Assembly: GCA_039111635.1 (NCBI GenBank)
Contig: JBCAQO010000001.1
Location: forward strand, 3,720,001 to 3,784,000
Direction: 5' to 3'
Length of the DNA stretch: 64,000 nucleotides
Source of the DNA: Heterobasidion occidentale
Lineage: Eukaryota; Basidiomycota; Agaricomycetes; Russulales; Bondarzewiaceae
The notes under the pieces are model-generated. The model ran no database searches and was not told the origin of the DNA. It saw only the letters and a program-made list of their open reading frames with translations. This document shows positions 51,801-64,000 of the stretch, piece after piece. The position numbers were made by a program, and so were the translations under genes. The stretch's first letter is position 1. Each line of letters starts with the position of its first letter.

Positions 51801-54800
51801 ATGTGCACAAGGTCTTCTCCCGCCCGTCTTCGAGTCTTGATCATCGTCCATTCTGATAGAGACCTCTGAACACCATCACGGAAACTTGATACACCGCCCC
51901 CGATAAGCTTCTCGCGTCTTTCAAGCCTCTTGCAGATGGCATCACAAGAGAGAGAGCTTCATCATACAGTAGACGGAAGCCAATAGATGATGGTGAGACT
52001 CCTGCCGTCGTACGATGTTCATCACAGCGGCTTTGCCAGACTCTAACGACAGCGTCGGCGCGTATCAGCAATACCGCAAGTCCGACGGAGAGATCCGCCT
52101 CTGATGCGCGCGCATGTGCGCGCAGTGATCTATGATACGCTGGCTGCTAGACGGGTGATCCCCGGGATGCTGACGACAGGCGGAAAGATGCAGTGCAGTT
52201 CCACGGATCCAGGCGCTTTTCAGCGTAGGTGATAGACGCACGCGCGCCTCCATGGGGCAATATACGTACACTGTATCAGAAACGCGAACGCTCCGCTGTT
52301 GTTGTTCCAACCCGAACATAGCTCCCGCGTCCAATAAAGCTCGGATCTGGCGTGATCCAACCAGTGATTCCGACCTGCTGCCCACGCGCGCGAACTGATG
52401 CGCGGAGCGAGCGAGGGCGTAGAGAGATGGCGGCGCTGGGTATTCCTCGCGCCCGTTCTGGCAAAGCATTTCATTATGCCAGCAGTGCCGGGATCAAGTG
52501 CGGGCAGGCGGAATGATAGCGGAAGCCTGCAAGAGATGGGGGCTCAGAAGGGGGACGAACCGGGGCACGCGGCGCGGCGCGTCCAGCTAGAATCTTAATC
52601 GACGACGGCGTGGAAGAATGGAAGCCGGGAAAGCCGCGAGAAAGGGAAATTGCGAGGTTCAGGTGAGAGAGCAATTGCTTTGCGGGTCGGCAGGGGCATG
52701 CGCGCGTCAGAGCGCGTTCACACGCGAGTGGAGGGGCAGGCGCGCAAACGCCTCTGGACGTCGAATCGGGCGCCCGACTGCTCGACTGGGCATACAAGGA
52801 TATAGATATAGTCACAGACAGGCAGCACAGGCAGGCGAACGTTAAAATCGGGACGCGCGGTATGTAGAGGCGCGAGTACAGCGCGATCGATGTCTGGAGG
52901 CTGCGCCGCGAAAAAGGAGCAGCAAGGATGAGGCTGGCCTTCCGCCGCCGCTGTCGACTCCTGAAGACCTATGCAGCGCCAAAGCAGACAAAGCAGCAAC
53001 GTCGGGGACGCGGAGTGACTTGATGCGGATATCTGGGCTGCCAAAGCCTCCGCAAGGCGCGCTCTACCAAGATCCGAGACTGCTGCGCCTTACAAGATCC
53101 AGAGAGATGGCACAGCATCATGGCAGGGGTGGATGCATGAGGATACAAGCTTACGATTTATTACCGTGCCCCAGGGAGATTCTAGCTTGAGTCATATTCA
53201 TCTGCGACACGAGGCTGGAGCTTAGAAGCCGGAAACAACAGGCAACGTGTCGATGCTATGAGATGGAGGGTGTCTTTAGATGGCAGGAGGCGTGAATAGC
53301 TGTGTGCTGCTGTTCCTGGGGGGCGAGGGCGAGGGCAACCGCGATAGGAGCTAGCTACCGAAACAAAGACCTGTGCGGTCATGTTGGGGATAGATAGAGG
53401 AAACGTGCAAGCTGACGCGTACTCGGGCCCTGGCCGCGCGGGGCTCTTTCATCCTCGCGTGATATCATGCTGAGCACGCAGCATTCGATCATCAGCATCA
53501 TCACAGCGTCACTTCGACATATCGGCAGAGCAGCGTCGGAGCGCCGCAGATGAGCCAGCCACGCTGCGTTCATACTCGCGGTAGCCCCGGAAGTCGTGAT
53601 CCACGATCACGAACAAAGGAGGGGGTCGGTCCTTGCCCATCGAGGCGTGGTAGGCCAGTGCGCATGAAGGAAGAGGCAGACGCTGCGCCGCGGGCATGAC
53701 GCATCGCACGGTCCTACTGCCTAGTTGGTCCACACGCGCGCACGCGCACGCTGTTGGGCAGCTAGCGACCAAGGCCGGGAGACAGGAAGGGTGCACGATG
53801 ATGGTGATCGACAGCAGCGAACCCGATGTCCTGCTGGAGAAGCAGCCCTGCGCCTTCGGAGAGGGCACGCAGGTCGCGGCGTGGCGGCGCAGGGAGCCCG
53901 AATAGGAAGGAACACGTTTCTGCGATTCCCACCAGCGATTCGAGACTCGTATCGGGCGAGATGACAGTGAGACGGATACGAAGGCGGAAGGCGAGGTACT
54001 GCTTAGAGTGGAATAGGGGGTGCGGAAAGGAGGGCGCGGAAAGGAGGGCGCAGCAAGGCGCTGGCAGCGGCAGAGTACGTACTTAGCGTTGTACGACGGG
54101 CTCTTTGAGCTGCACGCATTGGGCTCACGATTGACACGATGCAGCTCGGGCTGTCGATCGTGCTGTAAGCGAAAGAAAGAGGGAGGGAGAAAGGGAGACG
54201 TCTTACCCATCTCGATCTCTCTGAGCGACAAGCGAGTCACGCACGATAAATGCTGCAGTACGTGATTTGGAGAGCAGGCGAGGGGTAAGCGCGGTGTCAG
54301 TGCGTCCATGTTCCGCGCATGTCGGTCGACGCTCGGGCTACCGTAAGTGAATCGCTTGAAATCTATGGCGGCCGCATGTGGGTCCATTCTCCACGCAACG
54401 CACGCCTGATATATGCGGAGGTGATTATGCCCGAAGAGAAAGATTGGCAAGCAACCGGGACCTGTGAATACATAAAATTTGTGGCCATCGAGTGCTGTCG
54501 AATCTCGGGAGAAAATGCAGTTAGACGAGGCACGCTGAGTGAGTGGGCCGCCAGATATACGTCACTGCGACTAAGAACTGAGAGACATTGATATTGAAGT
54601 GAGGAATGTTTACGGCGATTAAGACAATACGTGCCGGTGACCTTTCTCTGACAAACACGAGTGCAGGCACATCGGGCCTGTCTAGTTGTCGTTGCTCAAG
54701 GCTGAATAAACTTGGATCTGGAAGCTCGTCGATCAGAAATCGGACAGGCGGGCGCCTTTTGCTTCAAAGGAGCCGGTCAGCGCGTCGTCAGCAATTTCTG

Positions 54801-57800
54801 AAGTCGCCGGCGCCGCCGGATACCGCTAGGTGCGTAGCGCCTTGGAGGACATTGTCTCGCCTCGCGCAGCGCCAAGGGTGTCGCGAGCCTGTCGACATTT
54901 CATTGCCGTTCCGTGTCGGCAAGCACAGGCAAGATGTGTGCTGCGCAGACTCGAGCCTGAATCAATCTAAAAGCAGATGAATTTCGGCAAGAGGTGGTGA
55001 TGCCGGTGGTGGTGGCAGCGTCAAGATTCGATATATTGAAGGTTCGGAAAGGAAGCGCAGAGAGCCATGTGCATGCGTGTCTCTTCCCTCCGAGGACGTT
55101 CGCCGTCGTGCCAGGGCATCGAGTGGACTAGGTTCATCTAGAAATAAGCCAGCAGTTCATAGATCAACGCAAATGCAAATGCGAGCACTGTGAGACGCGG
55201 CCAGAACGCGTCCAGACGCGCCCGACCTTTCAGAGCTGGCTATCCCACCCCTGCCATTCATGAACCGCGCACGGCGCAATCGCATACCTCGAAGCGAGCC
55301 GAAGTCGACGCCACATAAGATTAGCTGCTCCAACGGAAGTGGAATGGCAGGCTTCGAGAAGCGCGCGCGCCGTCTGCACTTCCGCGACGCGACGTCGACG
55401 TCGACGGCGACTCAGACCCCACGACAAAGGAGAAGCCGGACTGGGAATTAGGTTAGACGCTGCGCTGGTCAGGGCCGGCAATGAAGCTGGGACGTTGACG
55501 TGCCGTTCTGTGCGATGATGAGCGCTGCACGCGCGAAGAATGTGGGAATGACCGTCAGACGTCGCACCGTCATGCTCAAGGCCCTCGGCACGTGGCGCAT
55601 CCAGAAGAAAATCGTCGAACAGCGGGGACGGGAACTCGATGGGATTGGATGATGGACGTGGGTACAACGCAAAGGCTAACGTGGGCTGGCGGGACGGGCG
55701 GGGCGGGCTGGAGGAAGCTGACTCGGAGTTGACTCGGGCCGCCCAGCGACGAATCGGAGAGGAGAACGAACGATGATATGCATCACCCAACCTCCCAACC
55801 CATCGCCCTGCAGCGAGCTGCACGATGCGTTCCGTGATCCCAACAACCCGCCAGCCTTCGCCAGCCCGCCCACCTCACGCGAGCAGGATCTCATCAAGTA
55901 ACCAAGATACAGCCCCGACACCGCTACATCTGATCCAGGTCCTCCTGCACACTGCCGCTCCCTCCACCACAAGCGTCCACGTCGTCGTCGTCGTGATACG
56001 CGCCGCCGCATAGCTGAAACGCGTCCCTCGCCCGATCCTACCATCGCGAGCCTGTTCCGCCCGCCGCCCTGGCCACACCGCGCGGTCATAAGCACCTATC
56101 GTGCCGCACTGCACTCAGCCACGGTCCCTCGCACCCAGGGCAACGCGCGACGCGCATCAGCGTGTATCGCGAGTCGGGGCGGACGCGCTTGCTTCTGGCG
56201 CGAGGGCAGAGGGGCGCCCAATAACGCGATATCCAAATTATGCGCCTATTTCAATTCAGTATCTACATGCTTAATCGCGAATCGCGCGCTGGAGCAGCTG
56301 GAGCAGCTGGAAGTCAGCTGGAGCAGCTGGAGCACTCTGGCCGCAAACTGAGATGCCTCTGCGCCTCGCGCCAGTCTCGCGCCCCGCTCCCTGCCTGCCT
56401 GCCTGCCTGTCCGTCTGCCCGTCTCGCGCATGATTTTCTCGTCGAACGGCAGGTGATTCGGGGCGCCGCGATTGGCTGCTATGGATTACCGTACCCACCA
56501 CTCCAATAAACGGACTTGTAGCCAATTGTGGGTTCATTGATGCGAGACACGAGGCGGCTGAGCGCTGAGACCCAGAGACAACGACACATGAGACATGACT
56601 GACGTTGGCCGAGCACTCACAATAGCCCAACGCGCAGCTGTGGCTGGATCACTTTGCTTTGCTTACTACATACGGCAAGTGTACATCGCAAGTGATCATC
56701 GTGTTGTCCTCGGGCTTCTGCACGAGACGCGTCGGCCGAACGTGCACCGACCTGCACGCACCCACCTATTGCCGTGGCTTCACCCGGAGCGTGCATGGGC
56801 CTTCGCGAGCCCGTCGACGACCCCGCCCGAAGGAACGCGCGGGTCGGAGATGGACGTCGCGGCCGCATCGATCCTTGCGAGCTTCGCGTCTCGGGAGGCT
56901 CGACAGCAGACAGAACACGCGCGGATTCTCGAGCCAATGATCGCGCTGCAGCGCCCGAGGGCGAGTGCGAATACGAGGAAGCACCGTCGAAGCCGCGCGC
57001 GCGATGGAAGACGGCAAAGAGAAGCTGAACCCACCTCGAGCTAGACGTAGGAACGGGGACGCCGCTGGGACGCCGGCTGCAGCGTGCACGCGAGCGACAG
57101 AACAGAACAGCACAGAACACGACTTACTTTCAAGTCTGTGAGAGCGCCATCAACCCATCGCGATATCCAGATATCCATCGTACGACCTCATAGCCTCTAA
57201 TAGCACGGCACTGACGCAAGGCCCGCCATCGCGCAGTCCCATCCGCGTCATCGCCCCACACTGACGGCCCTATCACTGCACCCATCGCCCGCCTGCCATC
57301 TGCCATCGCCAGCCATCGCCCCATCGATCGATCATCTGCATCAACGACCAGGGGGTCCCACGTACGCATCAACAACAGAACGACCAAGCAGCAAGCAAGC
57401 AACTGAGTAATAGAACGCACCGGCAGGAAGGAAGAAGCCATCCGAGCACCCACCGCCGCCGGGCACGCCGTGCCCACCGGCGCCGCCGCTCGAGCTCGAG
57501 GCGCATCGAATCCCGCGACGCAGCACGTAAAAGAGGTAAAAAGCGCAAAGCCGATCCCTCCAAACGGGGCATCAAAGACGCAGTATGCCCCAATTCCAAA
57601 TTCTGCGCGGCAGCGAAACAGTAGCGACACGCGCTCGCAGGGCGCCTGCAGGCGTCCGACGCTCGACTTTATCCCCGGACGCCCCAATTAATGTTGCTTA
57701 TCCGCATCGCGACGCTCGCGCGTGCCTGGGCGGCCAGCTATGACCGCGGAGACGTCCTGCTTCGTCACTAGGCATTCCCACGCATTCGAGACCGGTCATG

Positions 57801-58468
57801 TCATCGGCCAGCCAGCGCGCGCGCGAACACAAGCCAGAGAAGAGTGTCAGAACCAGTAATCTCTATATCGATTATACGCAGGGATGCCTAGCTAAGTAGC
57901 CAAATGTGGCGGGAAACCAGGGGTTCCCCCTCTGGGAAGAGCGAGACATGGGGGATAAGTAAATAAGTAGTGAGAGAAACAGACGGAACAAGCAAGCAAG
58001 GGGGACTCAACGAGCAGTGCGGAGCATGGGGAGAGAAAAGGATAGGGAGATGAGAACAGAGAGATATAGGGGCCCTCTTGGCCCCGACCGCGACGCCCTC
58101 CTATGGAGCATCGGGAATTATAAACACAACAGGAGTGGGCGAGAACAAATAACAGGTATAGCAGAACAGACAGGTATAGCAACAAGCAACAAGGTATACG
58201 TATGAACAGTGCGCGGGGGAGAGGGACAGGGGTAGGGGGGGAACAAGGGGGTGGAGGGCATGTACGACAGGAGAGCGCATAAGATAACATATGTGCAACA
58301 GAACGAGGAGGCGAGTGGGTTGGGGCGGGGCATGACGAGAGATATATATGCACAATAAGATACGGGAGAAAGGTTCGGGTGAGACGCTGGGGTAAGCGAC
58401 AGGAGGGTGTATAGGGTGTCGCAGGTGATAGTGTCGATAGCAGTGCGTGCGAGAACAAAACAAGTGAA
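48871..58468. other. GC-rich segment, no supportable gene
   Basis: Base composition switches to GC- and CpG-rich. Open frames of up to 313 codons (53509-54450, minus) exist but have the Arg/Ser/Pro-rich composition of chance frames in GC-rich DNA; none shows a known domain or a plausible spliced continuation. Low-complexity patches include GCTGGA/GCAGCTG repeats at 56288-56337 and CTGC/GTCT repeats at 56387-56425. The last ~500 bp may hold the 3' untranslated region of the FYVE gene. Confidence 0.5.
56288..56425. repeat. Short low-complexity repeats
   Basis: GGAGCAGCT repeats (56288-56337) are followed by four CCTG units and CCGTCTG-type units (56393-56425). Confidence 0.7.
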
Positions 58469-59783
58469 TCAGAACGTCGACAGGACATACGGCCCGCCAG
58501 GTGAACTGGGCTGAAATTCGCGCGGTGCGCGGTATTGGAAGTCTGGAGAGGGGCAAGGGCCATCAGCGCGCAGTTCAAGTACATGGGCAGACAGGATGAA
58601 CGCACCTCCGTCCTTGAAGACAGGATTGAGGCGTTCCCTTCGGATCTCCTCCTCCTCGCGCTCCATCTCTAGCTCATACACAGCCTTCCTTCCCGCGACC
58701 CGAGCGGCTACGTCTACCGGTAGACGTTTTGGAGTCCAACGTCCACCGCCGTTGCGCTTGCAAACCTCGCTTTTGATGCGGAGGGGGTACGCATCGAGGT
58801 CGTTGGTGGGAGCCGGGGGTTGGGGAAGGTAGATCTCGGGCTCAGAAGGGGGAGTGGGGACACTGGGGAGAGTCATGTGTCTGCGAGGAGCCGGGCGACG
58901 ACGAATAGCAGGAGGCAAGGTCTGTCCGTCAGGGGGAGTGAGGAGGACCGAACTGCTACGGGAGGTGGAGCTGTTGCGGGAGCGACAGGGGAAGTGCGGA
59001 CGGAAATAGGTTCTGGGAGGGCGGGTTCAATTACAGGGGGCGAACGTGGGGTTGGGCAGGCGTAGATGATGTCGTAGCAAGCGTCGCAGACACGTGAATC
59101 GGATACGGGAGATTCTGGGGATGCGTAGGTGAAGATGGAGACGTTTCGCGGAGGATAGAGGAAAGAGAGTGTCGAGGTGTCGAGGAGGGAGGTTGTGCGA
59201 GAGGAGCAATTGTGGCAGAAGATGCCACCACATTTGCGACAGTGCTAGAGGAGCGTATGTGAGCGAACGCGAGAGAGACGAGGTGGAGGAGAGACGCACA
59301 TGTCTACGCTCAAAGACAGAGAACTTCTTGTGGCAGAGAAAGGTTTCGCAGTAGGAAGCCTGAGAGTCGGACTGGGAGAGAAATATAAGTCAGGACGAGT
59401 GGACAGACAGGTAAAAGACGCGATCGAACCTTCCAGTGAGTCTTAGGGAGGAAGACGGCGAGGTGCTCGTTCGGGCGGATAGGAGTGGCATCGGCGGCCT
59501 GGAGGGAAGCAAGGGAGGCGAGGGCAGAGGAGGGGGTAGAAGAGGAGGACGAAGATGCAGAAGAGGCGTCGTCGGAGAGGGAGGGGAGGGAAGACGAGGA
59601 GGGGGAGGAGCGGGGGACTATGCGCGAGCCGGTGAGCCACGCGATGGCGGCGGGGAGGGAGGCGGGTGAGGGGGGAGACATACCGGGGGCGGGGTGGAGG
59701 GAGTCGAGGGAGCGAATTGCAGCCCTGAGTTGGCCGACGGCGGGGACGAGGGGGCGGGAGAGGAGGGGTTCGGGGGAGGCCAT
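58469..59783 (-). CDS. FYVE zinc-finger protein, five exons, 341 aa
   Basis: Exons on the minus strand: 59783-59430, 59371-59300, 59244-59035, 58921-58606 and 58542-58469, total 1026 nt. Introns of 58, 55, 113 and 63 nt begin GT and end AG. The third intron is the least certain; it is needed to join two open frames. The N-terminus is Ser/Ala/Pro-rich. The FYVE domain spans about residues 116-200: HWKSDSQASYCETFLC, FERRHHCRKCGGIFCHNC and DSRVCDACY. The RRHHCR motif is the phosphatidylinositol-3-phosphate site of this family and the paired Cys/His residues bind two zinc ions; the first pair is spaced C-x4-C rather than the usual C-x2-C. The C-terminal part is basic then acidic (ELEMEREEEEIRRERL) and ends SPGGPYVLSTF. 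Expected place: endosome or vacuole membrane. An in-frame ATG at 59882 would add 33 residues, but 59783 lies better behind the TATA box. Confidence 0.88.
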
Positions 59784-59819
59784 GGCTGTGGGAGGAGGAG
59801 GAGGAGCGGGTGCTCTGTG

Positions 59820-59826
59820 CTTTATA
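59820..59826 (-). promoter_or_regulatory. TATA box of the FYVE gene
   Basis: Minus-strand TATAAAG, 37 nt upstream of the chosen ATG at 59783. It would give a short 5' leader. Confidence 0.4.
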
Positions 59827-61220
59827 GCCAACACACGACCGCCCTCAGATCCACCCATAGTTCGGCGCCGTGGCCACAGCAACTGCTCCCGTGCGCCGTG
59901 CCCCCGGCGCTCCTGGCAGAACCCTTTCGAGCCGTCCAGCCACCCACTCCTCCGCTTCCATCCGGATCACTCCAGCCTTCCAAAACAGCCACGCCCTCCA
60001 GCCCTCCCTCCCCTCCCTGCCCTGCCCTTCCCTTCCCTCCCCCCACTCCCCACTCCAGCCTTCCCTCCTCCCTCCCTCCCTGTCGTCCACCCGATCCGCG
60101 CCCACTCGTCCCCCGACACCCCCGCCCCACCGACGATCGTCCGCCCCGCCTCCTCCATCGCACATCCTCCAGCCCCTGTCCACCCATCGATCGCGCTCGG
60201 CTAAACCCCCCCCCACGTCCTCAACCCACAAGGAATGCAACACAGAATATACGCGGCAAACACGGCACAACATGCCCCGGCCCGGCCCCCCCCCTCATTG
60301 GTCATCGCTGTCCCCAACACCGATCATTGGCTGTCCGTGTCCGCGCCACCGCCCACCTGCCCCCGGCGAATCCACGGCCGTCCATTGTGCCCCGCGAATT
60401 CGAGACGCCTCCAGCTCCAGCCTGCGCCTCGAGCCCTCCTGCACGCGACATCCACATACGTCCGCGGACTCCCATTCTGGCTAGCGCGCCCCGTCGCCGT
60501 CGTCGCCCCAGCCTTTGCCTTCGCGCCCCCCAGACCTGATGCGCCAGCCCAAGCCCGGCGTCCACGTACGTACGCACCTCGACGCTCTTACGTCTGTCTG
60601 CCCGCGCGGCCACGCGCCCCGTCGCCACGTCGCCACGTCGCCACGACCCCGCCATACCTAGGGCCAAACGCTGACGACCACCCCTGGCGCATCGCACGTC
60701 GCGCGCACGCGTGGGCCTATGCGCGTAGGCCAGCGTGCGCTGCGCCATCGGGATCACCGGCCCCGTTCCCGACGATCAGCGACGCAAAATTAAGTGCCCC
60801 CCTTGCGCTTGGCTAGACTTCTCTCCCCTCCTCCGCGCGGCCGCGCCCCTGACGACGCGATGCGGACCACACGCCCATTGGCCGTCGCCCCACACAAAAT
60901 GAAAAATGCTCAGAGCCTCTGATCCCCCCAATATCATTTTCACTCCTTGTGGTACGCAGAAAAAACATTAGAGAAAAAAAAAAGTCGAGAGAGCCTGCAT
61001 GAAACGCGAAACGACGCGCGACGCCAGCACGCAGCAGGACAGATCTCAGCCGCCCCTCCAGGCGATCGCCAAGTCGAAAATCGGCGCGGTGGCGCAGGGT
61101 GGCGCGTGCCCACTTATGTACTCCGCGGTGCCCGATTGGCTGCGCCCGCCGCCCGCCGCTGCCGCCTGTGCCGCCACGTGCCGCGTGCCGCCTGCGCATT
61201 GGCGCACGCGGCCGCGGCCG
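59827..61220. other. Intergenic C-rich region upstream of the FYVE gene
   Basis: It contains a near-pure pyrimidine tract at about 59990-60082 (CCCTCC and CCTTCC units) and a C run at 60205-60215. Long open frames on both strands here (for example 59694-60539) are produced by the low complexity and overlap the FYVE promoter and first exon; I do not support them as genes. Confidence 0.55.
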
Positions 61221-61240
61221 CGGCGGGACTCTATATTATC
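61130..61240 (+). promoter_or_regulatory. Possible promoter, plus strand
   Basis: Two ATTGG (CCAAT-type) elements near 61133 and 61198 are followed by GC-rich sequence and TATATTA at 61232-61238. A pyrimidine run ending CAG at 61335-61360 could be a splice acceptor. No convincing downstream coding sequence was found: the first ATG at about 61400 gives only 39 codons. Confidence 0.25.
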
Positions 61241-64000
61241 AACCCTGTGCGCGCGTTACGTCGATCGTCGTCGATCGCTGCCTGCTCGCGCCCCTGATCC
61301 GCTCGCACTAGCTCGGCGGTCTGGTACGACTCCTGTCTTTTCTTTTTTTTTTCCATCCTCAGCGTGATCGCTAGTGCACCAGGCTCCGTGGCTGCGACGA
61401 TGCGCGCTCATTTTCTTCGGTACGGCGCGCGTCTCGTCCCGGTGGCGACGCCCCTCTTGTACGGATCTAGCACCACCGCCTCAGCCTCACCCCGCCGCCC
61501 GCCCGCAGTCATGTAGTATGCACACGTGAGCGACCACGTCTCTTTCTCCGCACTCCGTCCGATTCGATTTACGCACGTACATCGTACATACATAACCGAC
61601 TCTGGGGACGAGCGTAATAAATGCGAAGAAGCGTCGAGCGCGCGCGATTCCTTCTGATTCGCGCGCGCGCGGTCGACGCTTGCCGTCGCTGCAAGTATGT
61701 AAAGATGCGACGATGCGATGAGATGCGATACGATATGATGCATGATGGCCATCGCCAGGGCTGCCCATTCGGAGGACATCGAGGACGTAGAAGAGGGCAT
61801 GTGCCACACCTATACCCCTATTTATGAGTAATAAGTACAAGGGGCGCCGTCGCCGTCGCACTCGTGACACGACGCATCCATCGAGAGAGAGATCGTCGAA
61901 CAGTGCGCAGCCTGCTACTGCTGAGGTTCGCGGTTCGCAGACGTACGAAGCTACCGAATATGGACGGGCGTCGCCCGACGTCGCCCAGACGAGGTTCGAG
62001 CAGTCGCCAGCCAGCCGAGAACCTGAGATGCCATACTAGATTCGCTCCCAAGCACTTCCAAAGCTCGCATCGATGCGCAGGCACCAAAGAAGGACCGCGC
62101 AGGCTCACTACCCCGCCCCCACCGCGTGCGTAGCTCGCCCCTAGCTCGCCCCGGCCTCCTTCTGCAATTATCCTCGGCCCCTCGACGTTCCCGCCGCAGC
62201 GGCCCCTTAAATGTTCAGACTTGAAACCAGGCTGCAAGTTCAGCCTCCAATGTACATACCTACATCGATCGGAGGAGAAACGCGGGATCGCCGGCCGCCA
62301 CAGGAAAACAGAGACGTCGCCGCGGGCGAGCGAGTGAATGGAGCGTGTCGGGTGTCGGGTGTGCGGTGCAATGTCGCGGTTGGTAAGACCGCGCGGAGTC
62401 GTGTAATAAAGAGGGCCGGCCGGTGCTGCGCGCGACGATCGAGGGCGCTGTCAGTCGTTCGAGTGCGAGGCGGTGCAGTGCAGCTGGGGCGGAGCTCGAC
62501 GAGGCAGGATGAGCATTCAGCTCGAGCGTGGCAGATATTCAATCCTTACCAAGTGGAGCTTCCTGCGCAGGGCGAGCATCGTCCCTGGTACCACCCGCGG
62601 TTGCATGTCCGTACCATCATGTACTGCGACGCACCCGGCGTGACGCCACAAAGGGAGCGTGATACCACCCAAGCGCGTGCACCATGCCGAGCTCCTGTCG
62701 ATCTCGGAAACACGCCACGAGCAGCCACTCACAAAGGCTTCATTACGCTCGTATTCTCCGTCTCCGAGACTCGTCTCCCTGCCGTAACGATCCTCCAGAT
62801 CTTTACCCCGAACGGCCGTGAGTGTACACTGTGGCCATCCTGCCCCCCGATACGTCAGTCCATCGTGTCATGCCGGGCGCCCGAGCTTCGAAACGGACGG
62901 AGGATGACGCTCGTCGACGCCCATTGACGTCCACGGCATCGAATCAGAAAACCACACACAGAGGACGGACGGGCGTGATTGGAACGTGGTCAGGCAGGCG
63001 ACTGTCGATTAGTGAGCGGCCGGACGCAGTGCGAGGCGCCCATCTTGGACGGCTGACGTCGCGAGCCTGAGAGGAATCGAAGCAGAAGGGCGCGGGCAGA
63101 CAAAGGCGCAGCGCGAATCTGCGCGAAAATTCGAAAGGAGCGAGCCAGCGATCGCGCTTCTTCTCCGGGCGGACATGGCATTGCAATTGCGAGAGGAATC
63201 GCGGTCTCGTCGACGCGATCTGGACGCGGCCGGGTTCGGTGATGATGTCGATGCGCTCGTAGCCTGCATAAGCGGGGGAACCGCGTCTGCAGTGGGTCCA
63301 TGTTGGTGCGCGAAGAGCTGCAGCGCCAGGTCCGAGTTCCGAACGCCATGGCCCGCTGGGGAATGCAAGACTCCACCTGCGCACCCACCCTCCCCCACCC
63401 TGGCCTTGCTCCCTTCTGTATCGCGCCATGCTTCTTTCAAATTTCGAGGTTTCGAGCCCAACACCGTGGAGCGCGCGGTGCGCCCCAGGACGGGAAGGGA
63501 TGATAAAGAACAGGCGGGATTGGACGACCCCGTAAGTACATGCACGCGCTTGGGGTTGGCAGATGGGCGATGAGGTGCGTCTATCAGGTATAGGTTGTTC
63601 GACAGCGGGGGCATCGGGAGGGGGAGGGGAGTGTTGATGGTGCGAGACGCCCGATGGGAGGGCAAGGTTCGAGGATGTCGCGCGAGGCCGGCGAGACCCC
63701 CAACTGAAGCGATGCGGCAGAGTTTCTGCGTGTCTTCTCTTTCTCTCTGCGCTCGCGAGCAGTTGACACTTACCGGCCAGGCCGACGCGCGCGTACGCTG
63801 CTCATGGCCAAAAACGGTGCAGGGACGCCCACGAGCGGAAACTCGCTGCCAGTTGAGTCAGCCTTTTTTCCAGCCAGAATATCCTTCTCCGCCCGGACAC
63901 CCCCTCACGTCGACGCTTGCGAATCTGCTCGCGGCAGGGAAGCGCGGGGGCCAGCGCGTGTGCATGCGGACGCGTTGGGTAGCCGCACGCTCACGCCCGA
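61241..64000. other. GC-rich right end without supportable gene
   Basis: Open frames up to 238 codons (62211-62927, plus) and 218 codons (63009-63665, minus) are visible but lack recognisable domains or conserved composition. A GATGC/GATGA-rich patch lies at 61700-61748. A gene driven from 61.2 kb, or one reaching in from beyond 64000, cannot be excluded. Confidence 0.4.

Noticed and set aside
53038..53095. tRNA-like D-arm (minus-strand TGGTAGAGCGCGCC)
   Set aside because: No matching T-arm, anticodon stem or acceptor stem could be formed at the right distances.
53509..54450. 313-codon open frame on the minus strand
   Set aside because: Ser/Arg/Pro/Cys-rich composition, no recognisable domain, and overlapping long frames on the other strand. 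This is typical of chance frames in GC-rich DNA.
57892..58605. 237-codon minus-strand open frame downstream of the FYVE gene
   Set aside because: It overlaps the last FYVE exons in another frame and is hydrophobic/Pro/Cys-rich without a domain; more likely 3' untranslated sequence.
59485..60539. Plus-strand open frames of 239 and 281 codons
   Set aside because: They lie opposite FYVE exon 1 and over a pyrimidine tract; the repetitive Pro/Ser/Arg or Glu/Gly content comes from low complexity.
62211..62927. 238-codon plus-strand open frame
   Set aside because: No domain, no supporting splice structure, composition like the surrounding DNA.

Overview
The window looks like fungal, most probably basidiomycete, chromosomal DNA. 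Two things suggest this: a five-exon host gene with 55-113 nt introns encoding a FYVE zinc-finger protein (58469-59783, minus strand), and a dense nest of chromodomain-bearing Ty3/gypsy LTR retrotransposons filling the first ~47.5 kb. All homology statements come from reading and comparing copies within the window by eye; no database was searched.

The left 47.5 kb is one retrotransposon nest. Element C (minus, family 2) is the outer host: its 5' LTR is 46102-46930, and its body survives as 45169-46101, 24598-26019 and 10515-13952, continuing beyond the left edge. Inserted in C are element A (minus, family 1, from before base 1 to 10514), element B (plus, family 1, 13953-24597) and an LTR of a fourth family, X (26020-26050 plus 45020-45168). 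Inside that X LTR sits element D (plus, family 2, 26051-45019). D in turn carries element F (minus, family 3, 32758-40467) and a solo family-2 LTR (42223-43056). A carries two more solo X LTRs (685-1762 and 3646-4647). Target-site duplications or resumed reading of the interrupted element support most of these joins. C is itself inserted in yet another X LTR (46931-47500).

The three families share one layout: LTR, a short self-complementary priming site, a leader frame, Gag with a CCHC knuckle, protease, reverse transcriptase, RNase H, integrase with a C-terminal chromodomain, and then an extra open reading frame (here ORF3) after pol. In all three a TATA box lies 53-91 nt upstream of the ORF3 start, so ORF3 probably has its own promoter. 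A 10-nt sequence starting 3 nt after the 5' LTR is complementary to the predicted RNA 5' end in each family, which is the signature of Tf1/sushi-type self-priming. Family 1 has a long 3' untranslated tail with about 16 copies of a roughly 20-nt motif (core ..GAC..TAAACTA). Gag-pol of every copy is broken by stops, frameshifts and insertions, while two of the ORF3 frames remain open.

From 47.8 to 48.9 kb the sequence is AT-rich and CpG-poor, with X-LTR scraps at its left edge. From 48.9 kb to the end it is GC- and CpG-rich host DNA. The FYVE gene is the only gene there that I can support. About 9.5 kb to its left and 4 kb to its right hold no recognisable coding sequence, only low-complexity tracts and a possible promoter near 61.2 kb.
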